In this document: positions 58,370-64,000 of the stretch, piece by piece
Layout: every line of letters starts with the position of its first letter
How positions within the stretch are numbered: the stretch's first letter is position 1
The notes under the pieces: model-generated
Seen by the model: only the letters and a program-made list of their open reading frames with translations
What the model was told of the DNA's origin: nothing
Database searches by the model: none
Source of the DNA: Chryseobacterium edaphi
Lineage (GTDB): Bacteria; Bacteroidota; Bacteroidia; Flavobacteriales; Weeksellaceae
Direction of reading: 5' to 3'
Assembly: GCF_025628985.1 (NCBI RefSeq)
Contig: NZ_JAOTEM010000004.1
Coordinates: 1 to 64,000, forward strand
DNA length: 64,000 nucleotides
Program-made: the position numbers and the translations under genes

Positions 58370-60514
58370 ATGAAAACAAAAATAATTTCAGCACTATCTT
58401 TCATCCTGTTATTCAGCAGTTTAAATGCTCAAAAGAAAATGAGAGATTCTCTAGTGCTCCAACAGGAAACTTCGATCAAGGAAGTTATCATTGATGGCAA
58501 AAAACCTTTAATCAAAACTAAAATTGATGGTTTGGTTTATAATGTTCAGTCGGATCCGGAGAGCAAATCTAAAAATCTTCTGGAAATGATGAAAAAAATG
58601 CCTTATCTCTCATTGGATGCTAACGAAAACATTCTTTTCAAAGGCAATACCAACTTTAAAATTTTGATCAACGGAAAAGAAACACAGCTTCTTACCAATA
58701 ATTCCAAAGATGTTTTGAAGAGTATACCTGCAAGCTCGATCCAGAACATCGAGATCATTACCAATCCGTCTTCAAAATACGATGCTGAAGGTGCTTCCGG
58801 CATTATTAATATCATTACAACAAAGAAAATGAAAGATGGTTACAACGCTTCTGTCAATCTTGGATCAAGGTTTCCAAAACAAGAACAGAACGCAGGATTT
58901 TCTTTGAATATTAAAAAAAATAAATTAGGAATTTCGGCTTACGGTGGTGGTTTTCTTAAGAACAATCCTGAAATCGGTTATCAGAATTCTCAACAGACAG
59001 TTTCCAATAATTTGCAACAAAATGGAAGAACTTCAGGCAAAGGAAGCGGAGGATATTTTAATGTCAATGTCAGTTACGAAATCGATAGTCTGAATCTGTT
59101 GAACGTTCAGCTGGGTTCCAATTTTATGTACTACATATCAAAAGACCATTTTGATTCCAGTTTTTTTCAGCAAAATAATCTAATTGAAAATATAAATTCT
59201 GTAAGCAATTCAGACAGTAACGGAAAAAGCTTTGAGGCTTCTGCCAATTACCAGATGGGTTTCAGAAATGACAAAAGCCAGCTTTTAACATTCTCTTACC
59301 GGTTCAATAATTATGATAACAAGATTAACAGTAGTACAGATTTTCAGAACAGACTGAACAATATTTCTAATTTTCTCAGTCAAAACAATGATAGTCAAAA
59401 TAGTGAAAATACATTCCAAGTCGATTTTATAAAGAATATTAAAAAAGTCTATCTGGAAACCGGTATTAAGGCTATACTCAGGAAAAACGCCAGTCAATAT
59501 ACATCAGTTCCGCAAAGTCTTATAAACTCAGATGAATTTTCAAATCAACAGAATATTTACGGAGCTTACATCACCACAAAGTTTAGTTTGTCCGAATGGA
59601 ATTTTCAGACGGGTTTGAGATTGGAAAGTACAGACACCAATGTCAATTTTACTTCTACCCAAACTAAAGTAGATCAGAATTATTTAAATCTGATCCCAAA
59701 TATATCCATCAGTAAAAACTGGAAAGAACACCACGGTATCAGCTTCGGGTTTTCGCAACGAATCAAAAGACCGGGAATTAACCGTCTGAATCCTTTCGTC
59801 AATCAATCAAATCCATATTTTCAGATCAGTGGGAATCCTTATCTGAAACCTGTTATAAACAATGATCTGATGGCTAATTATTCCTACAACCATAAAGTAA
59901 ATCTGAACCTTGGATTGGGATATTCCTTTTCTAATAAAATTGATCTCAAAGTTTCAAGCTACGATTCGGCGATAAATACTACCAAAACCACTTACGAAAA
60001 TTCAAGCAGCGTAAGCCGGCTTGCTTTGGATTACAACCTGACTTACCCATTTACAAAGAAACTGACTTTTGGTGTGAACGGAAATGCAGCTTACTATTTT
60101 ATAAAGGGTAAAGTCAATAATATTGAAACTGAAAATAATCTTTTCACCTACTATATCTACCTCTCAGCCAGTTATCAGTTTGAAAATAATTGGAATGTCA
60201 GTTCAAATATTGAAATCACCAGTAAGATGCCAGCAGGCCTTCAAAGTAAGACAAACGCTTTTACGGGTTCATCTTACAGTTTCAGCAAGCGTATTCTGAA
60301 TAATCAACTCTCATTCTCAGCATATATCAATAATCCTTTTAATATGTTCAGAAAAGCCATTACTGAAACTAGTGGAACTGATTTCTACCAGAACAATTAT
60401 ACTAGGGATTATCACAGGTCATTTGGTTTCAATATAAAGTATCAATTTGGAAAACTCAAAGACGCGATCAAAAATACAAAGAGAAAAATTGAAAATAATG
60501 ATCTTGCCAATTAA
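58370..60514 (+). CDS. TonB-receptor-like outer-membrane beta-barrel protein
   Basis: 714 residues from the ATG at 58370; a TTG-initiated frame from 58328 is less likely. After the signal peptide (about 1-20, ending NAQ) come a plug-like domain (about 40-150, with INGKETQLLTNNSKDVLKSIPASSIQNIEI) and a large beta-barrel of the PF14905 type. No carboxypeptidase-D domain is seen before the plug. Such proteins often belong to ECF-sigma stress regulons in Flavobacteria; the neighbouring sigma gene fits. Ligand unknown. Confidence 0.85.
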   Translation: MKTKIISALSFILLFSSLNAQKKMRDSLVLQQETSIKEVIIDGKKPLIKTKIDGLVYNVQSDPESKSKNLLEMMKKMPYLSLDANENILFKGNTNFKILINGKETQLLTNNSKDVLKSIPASSIQNIEIITNPSSKYDAEGASGIINIITTKKMKDGYNASVNLGSRFPKQEQNAGFSLNIKKNKLGISAYGGGFLKNNPEIGYQNSQQTVSNNLQQNGRTSGKGSGGYFNVNVSYEIDSLNLLNVQLGSNFMYYISKDHFDSSFFQQNNLIENINSVSNSDSNGKSFEASANYQMGFRNDKSQLLTFSYRFNNYDNKINSSTDFQNRLNNISNFLSQNNDSQNSENTFQVDFIKNIKKVYLETGIKAILRKNASQYTSVPQSLINSDEFSNQQNIYGAYITTKFSLSEWNFQTGLRLESTDTNVNFTSTQTKVDQNYLNLIPNISISKNWKEHHGISFGFSQRIKRPGINRLNPFVNQSNPYFQISGNPYLKPVINNDLMANYSYNHKVNLNLGLGYSFSNKIDLKVSSYDSAINTTKTTYENSSSVSRLALDYNLTYPFTKKLTFGVNGNAAYYFIKGKVNNIETENNLFTYYIYLSASYQFENNWNVSSNIEITSKMPAGLQSKTNAFTGSSYSFSKRILNNQLSFSAYINNPFNMFRKAITETSGTDFYQNNYTRDYHRSFGFNIKYQFGKLKDAIKNTKRKIENNDLAN

Positions 60515-60705
60515 GGGTTCTATGATGTAGAAGTTTTTTAATTTTATCTGCTGCTATCTAATGAGCAGCGAAGAAATAGCTCAGCTTCTAGCACTAAAAA
60601 GATTCAATTAGTAAGAATTTTAAAATAACTATAGAAATAAATTTTAATTCATCAAACTTAAATTAGCTAAAGTTTAAAATTAACTGACTTAACAACAAAA
60701 ATCTA

Positions 60706-62109
60706 ATGAAAAAAATATTCTCATTACTTTTAACCATCCTGATAAACAAGCAAATTTTTGCTCAGACTGAAAACTACAAAGCTAAGATTGATGAATTTCA
60801 GACAAAATATAATGCCGGAAAATATGATGAAATTTTTCACAGTTTTTCGACAGAAATGAAAAAGACATTACCTTTTGAAAGCACAAATGAATTTTTAAAA
60901 AGTTTAAAATTGCAAGCTGGTAAAATTGAGAATAAAGAATTCATCAAATACGAAGAGGAAACTTATGCAAGTTATAAAACCAAATTTGAAAAGGCAGTTT
61001 TGTCAGTTAATATTTCACTGAATGAGAATAATCAAATTGACGGACTTTTTATAACACCGTATAAAGAATCTGCTACATTAGAAGCGAACAATATTGCAAA
61101 TGTTTTAAGTAGATATCCAAAAGAAATTGCCCAGATTGTTTATTCAAAGGCGAAAGATTTTCCAAATAGTACCCAATTATCCATTGCCGTCATTAAAAAT
61201 AGAAAAACAAATTACTACGGAATTATAAAGGAAAATGATTCTATAAAACCAATTGAAAATCAACGCAAGGTCTTTGAGATCGGTTCTATTACTAAAGTTT
61301 TTACCTCCACAGTTTTAGCTTCTTTGGTAGAAGATAAAAAGATCAATTTAGCTGATCATGTCGATAGTTACTATCATTTTAAATTCAAAGAGAATACTAA
61401 TATTAGTTTTGAAAGTTTAGCCAATCATACTTCCGGACTGCCTCGCTTACCCGAGAATTTAGATTTATCAAATGAATCTAATCCCTATCAAGACTATGGC
61501 AAGAAAGAACTTGAAAATTATCTTAAAAATTCATTGACGCTTGAAAATAAGCCCTCAAAATCTTATGCTTATTCAAATTTGGGAGCAGGATTATTAGGAT
61601 ACACTTTAGGTTTATCTCAAAAAACAAGTTTTCAGGAGTTATTAAAGAAAAAAATTTTTGATAAATATAAAATGATGAATTCTTTTACCAATTCGCAGAA
61701 TTTGGGAGGAAAATTGATAAAAGGGTTAGATATAAATGGAGAAATAATTCCAAATTGGGATTTTGACGTTTTATTTGGTGGTGGCGGAATCTTATCAACG
61801 ACAGAAGATTTAGCAAAATTTGCAGCAGCACAGTTTAATTCTAAAAACAAAGAACTTGCATTAACAAGAAGACCTACTTTTGACATCAGCGAAAAAATGA
61901 AAATCGGTTTAGGGTGGCATATTTTAAAATCAGAAAATGGTCAAAATATATTTTGGCATAACGGTGGAACAGCTGGATATTCGTCTTCAATGACTTTAAG
62001 TACTGACAACAAAACAGCCGTAATTATCTTATCAAATGTTTCGTCATTTAATCCTATTGAAAATATTGATCCAATGTGTTTTGAATTGATGCAGGAAATT
62101 AAAAAATAG
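60706..62109 (+). CDS. DUF3887 plus serine-hydrolase (class C beta-lactamase-like) protein
   Basis: 467 residues. The signal peptide (about 1-19) is followed by a DUF3887-like domain (about 20-125), then a serine hydrolase of the penicillin-binding/class C beta-lactamase fold. Catalytic motifs are SITK (Ser194, Lys197), YSN (Tyr289) and HNG (His418) in place of KTG. Such proteins usually act as periplasmic esterases or peptidases, not resistance enzymes. The S41 peptidase gene lies 153 bp downstream in the same direction. Confidence 0.9.
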   Translation: MKKIFSLLLTILINKQIFAQTENYKAKIDEFQTKYNAGKYDEIFHSFSTEMKKTLPFESTNEFLKSLKLQAGKIENKEFIKYEEETYASYKTKFEKAVLSVNISLNENNQIDGLFITPYKESATLEANNIANVLSRYPKEIAQIVYSKAKDFPNSTQLSIAVIKNRKTNYYGIIKENDSIKPIENQRKVFEIGSITKVFTSTVLASLVEDKKINLADHVDSYYHFKFKENTNISFESLANHTSGLPRLPENLDLSNESNPYQDYGKKELENYLKNSLTLENKPSKSYAYSNLGAGLLGYTLGLSQKTSFQELLKKKIFDKYKMMNSFTNSQNLGGKLIKGLDINGEIIPNWDFDVLFGGGGILSTTEDLAKFAAAQFNSKNKELALTRRPTFDISEKMKIGLGWHILKSENGQNIFWHNGGTAGYSSSMTLSTDNKTAVIILSNVSSFNPIENIDPMCFELMQEIKK

Positions 62110-62191
62110 TATGATATCTGAAACAAATTATATATTTAGCTTCGTTGAGAGTCAATTTTACATATGAAAAAAAGATAATATATTTAAACAA

Positions 62192-62205
62192 TCTCAAAAA
62201 ATAAT
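62192..62205 (+). repeat. Border motif, degraded copy
   Basis: TCTCAAAAAATAAT keeps the first ten bases, but the ACGAT end has become ATAAT. It lies between the serine hydrolase and S41 genes. Confidence 0.3.
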
Positions 62206-62262
62206 TATACACTCATTTTTTTATCAAGAACAAACAGGCTTATAAATCATAAATCAATAATT

Positions 62263-64000
62263 ATGAACTTAAAACATTTTCTTCTAACCATTGTCTGCAC
62301 GTTATTTACTATTCATACCTTTGCACAGCAATCCGACCAAATAAAAGTCAAATATTATTATTTAAAAACTTGGGGATTTTTAAAATACTATCATCCAGCG
62401 TTAGCTTCAGGAAGGATTGATGCTGATAGTATTTTTTTAAAAAATTATGAAGCTGTAGATAAAATTAAGAATGCCAGTCAATTAGACGCTATACTTTCCG
62501 GAATGATCAGCAACTTAAATTTTGGGCAAAGCTTTAAACCCGCTCCTACAAAATATTCTGTCACAGAAATGGCTCAAAACGTTAACCAAAATTGGTTTAC
62601 GAAAGAAACGTTTCTTTCAGTGGATCTGCGTAAAAAGCTGCAATATATTTACAAGAATCGCTTCGTGGATGATAACCATCACTATTATACGCCAAAACAT
62701 TTCTCTACTGAAATCCCAAATGAAAAGGCATACGCTTTTCCAGATTCAATTGCTTTACCCTATGATTACCGGATGCTGTCTTTGGCTAAAATTATGGCTG
62801 GTGTAGATTATCTCTTCCCACACAAATATCTCATGAATTCTGACTGGGACAAGATTTCCAGGGATGCTGTACCATTGTTTGCAAAAGCTGATACACAACT
62901 CGCTTATGAAACGCAATTACTTAGACTGGTAGCACCTTTAAATGATACTCATGCCCTTCGGTTTTATAAGGAAATGAAAAACTGGAAGACTATTCTAAAG
63001 ATAAAGTTTTACCCACCTTTTGATTATCAATTAGTCAATAATGGCTCCAAGGTGGTGGTTACTAAAATTATCATTCCTGAATTGTGTAAACAAGCCGATA
63101 TTAAAGAAGGCGATGTGATCACCCATGTTAATGATGAAACGATAAGTAAGAGGGTGGACTTTATCGGGGAATATCTTTCAGCTTCAAATCCCAATGCGCT
63201 AAATTCTCGTTTAAGCCGATACTTGGATAATCTGCTGTTCCCAACCGATAAACTGCATGCTAAACTATTATTGACGCGTGGCAGGAATATTAAAAAAACA
63301 ACTGTTGAGTGGGTAAGTAAACAGGACGACTTCAAAAAAGTGTCTGCCTATATTAATAACAAACTTGCCGGAAGTAAATTAGGCATTCAACCTGAATATG
63401 CAGCCCCTGGTATCGTGATCTTCAGATCTAATCAAACGACTCGATTTCTTGAAAACCTGCCAGAAGACAAATTGAAAACTGCTATGGATTCTATTTTTAT
63501 TCAAGCAGGAAAGCAAAAAGGCATCATTTTAGATATGCGAAGCTATCCGGATTGGGGCGGTTTCTATTATATGATGTACAATACTTTTGGAAATGATAAA
63601 AGTTTGTTTGCCAGATATTATAAGTTGGATAAACAGCATATAGGGATGTATAAACAATTAACAGATAATATAGAATATTATCCGCAAACAGCACGACCCG
63701 GAAATCTTACAATGAATGCAAAGATTGTTATTTTAGTAGATGGTGAAACCCTTAGCGCTGGTGAATATTATACCATGTTTTTACAGCACATGTTTCCTAA
63801 TGCCATTACAATCGGTAGTCAAAGTGCTGGTGCAGATGGCGATGATAAGGAGATTATTCTACCAGGTGGATACAAATTTCCGTTTTCCGGCAATGCCATT
63901 TTTTATCCAGATGGAACTCAGACCCAGCGTAAAGGCGTTAAGATCGACAAATTTGTTTACCCCACTATATCCGATGTTGCTAAAAATACAGATACTCAGT
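62263..64000 (+). CDS. S41 family (tail-specific protease-like) peptidase, 3' end cut off
   Basis: The first 579 codons; the gene runs off the right edge. A signal peptide (about 1-22, ending TFAQ) precedes an N-terminal helical region, a PDZ-like part (about 255-310: QADIKEGDVITHVND) and the S41 catalytic domain (about 380-579), with the nucleophile in GETLSAGE (Ser498) and the Gly/Ser-rich GSQSAGADGDD segment. Tricorn/CtpA-like peptidases of this kind are periplasmic or secreted and degrade peptides. Start ATG at 62263. It may share a transcript with the serine hydrolase. Confidence 0.9.
   Translation, partial: MNLKHFLLTIVCTLFTIHTFAQQSDQIKVKYYYLKTWGFLKYYHPALASGRIDADSIFLKNYEAVDKIKNASQLDAILSGMISNLNFGQSFKPAPTKYSVTEMAQNVNQNWFTKETFLSVDLRKKLQYIYKNRFVDDNHHYYTPKHFSTEIPNEKAYAFPDSIALPYDYRMLSLAKIMAGVDYLFPHKYLMNSDWDKISRDAVPLFAKADTQLAYETQLLRLVAPLNDTHALRFYKEMKNWKTILKIKFYPPFDYQLVNNGSKVVVTKIIIPELCKQADIKEGDVITHVNDETISKRVDFIGEYLSASNPNALNSRLSRYLDNLLFPTDKLHAKLLLTRGRNIKKTTVEWVSKQDDFKKVSAYINNKLAGSKLGIQPEYAAPGIVIFRSNQTTRFLENLPEDKLKTAMDSIFIQAGKQKGIILDMRSYPDWGGFYYMMYNTFGNDKSLFARYYKLDKQHIGMYKQLTDNIEYYPQTARPGNLTMNAKIVILVDGETLSAGEYYTMFLQHMFPNAITIGSQSAGADGDDKEIILPGGYKFPFSGNAIFYPDGTQTQRKGVKIDKFVYPTISDVAKNTDTQ

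Noticed and set aside
60554..60609. Very short frame MSSEEIAQLLALKRFN
   Set aside because: Sixteen codons, no leader or operon support; could be a chance frame.
60706..62109. Serine hydrolase as a beta-lactam resistance gene
   Set aside because: DUF3887 fusion and HNG in place of KTG point to an esterase/peptidase-type protein rather than a resistance enzyme.

Overview
The window reads as chromosomal DNA of a Flavobacteriia member, most likely Chryseobacterium or a close relative. The signs are low G+C, type IX secretion (T9SS) C-terminal sorting tails on several exoproteins, a TssD-type Hcp of the Bacteroidetes T6SS, DUF6526 and DUF5690-like proteins, and a GG-leader peptide beginning MKNLKKLSRE. 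Identifications come from reading the sequence and from family memory; no search was run.

Layout. (1) 1-6.7 kb is mostly housekeeping: the start of tssD, mnmE, an M24 aminopeptidase P, a DUF6526-like protein, a small lipoprotein and topoisomerase IB. (2) 6.7-19.5 kb is an efflux locus. A histidine kinase and a sigma-54 activator face a MacAB/TolC-like operon (adaptor, small periplasmic protein, ATPase, two paralogous permeases, outer-membrane channel). A -24/-12 promoter and two tandem palindromes lie in front of the operon, and a YhcG-type nuclease gene sits between the two halves. (3) 19.4-20.5 kb holds a serine recombinase with an inverted-repeat region. (4) 20.6-29.4 kb looks like a regulated organophosphonate uptake and degradation operon: XRE-cupin regulator, TonB receptor, DUF5690-like transporter, TIGR03364-like oxidoreductase, phosphonatase-like hydrolase and a T9SS-exported phosphodiesterase/LamG protein. 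A 15-bp candidate operator occurs in front of the regulator and again in front of the receptor.

(5) 29.5-39.1 kb is accessory. A 14-15 bp motif close to TCTCAAAAAACGAT recurs in one orientation and separates single genes or small operons like cassette borders. The cassettes hold a surface protein, a membrane protein, a decayed gene, a minus-strand operon of a 1227-aa protein, a possible papain-like effector and a DKNYY-like partner, and a GG-leader peptide. (6) 39.8-53 kb is a secretome island: an M4 metalloprotease, a reprolysin-like M12B metalloprotease, and two divergent copies of a cassette made of a large secreted protein plus a ~180-aa partner. The large proteins share a C-terminal module of about 100 residues that is not the usual T9SS tail. 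A decayed thrombospondin-type-3 adhesin fragment lies between the copies. (7) 53-56.2 kb carries two overlapping HTH genes and a TPR/LuxR-like membrane regulator. (8) 56.3-64 kb has a lipoprotein bounded by the same motif, an ECF sigma locus with a mirror-symmetric divergent promoter pair, an outer-membrane beta-barrel protein, a DUF3887-serine hydrolase and an S41 peptidase that runs off the end.

The most promising new items are the cassette-border motif, the duplicated secreted-protein cassette with its C-terminal module, the putative effector operon, and the symmetric ECF promoter pair.
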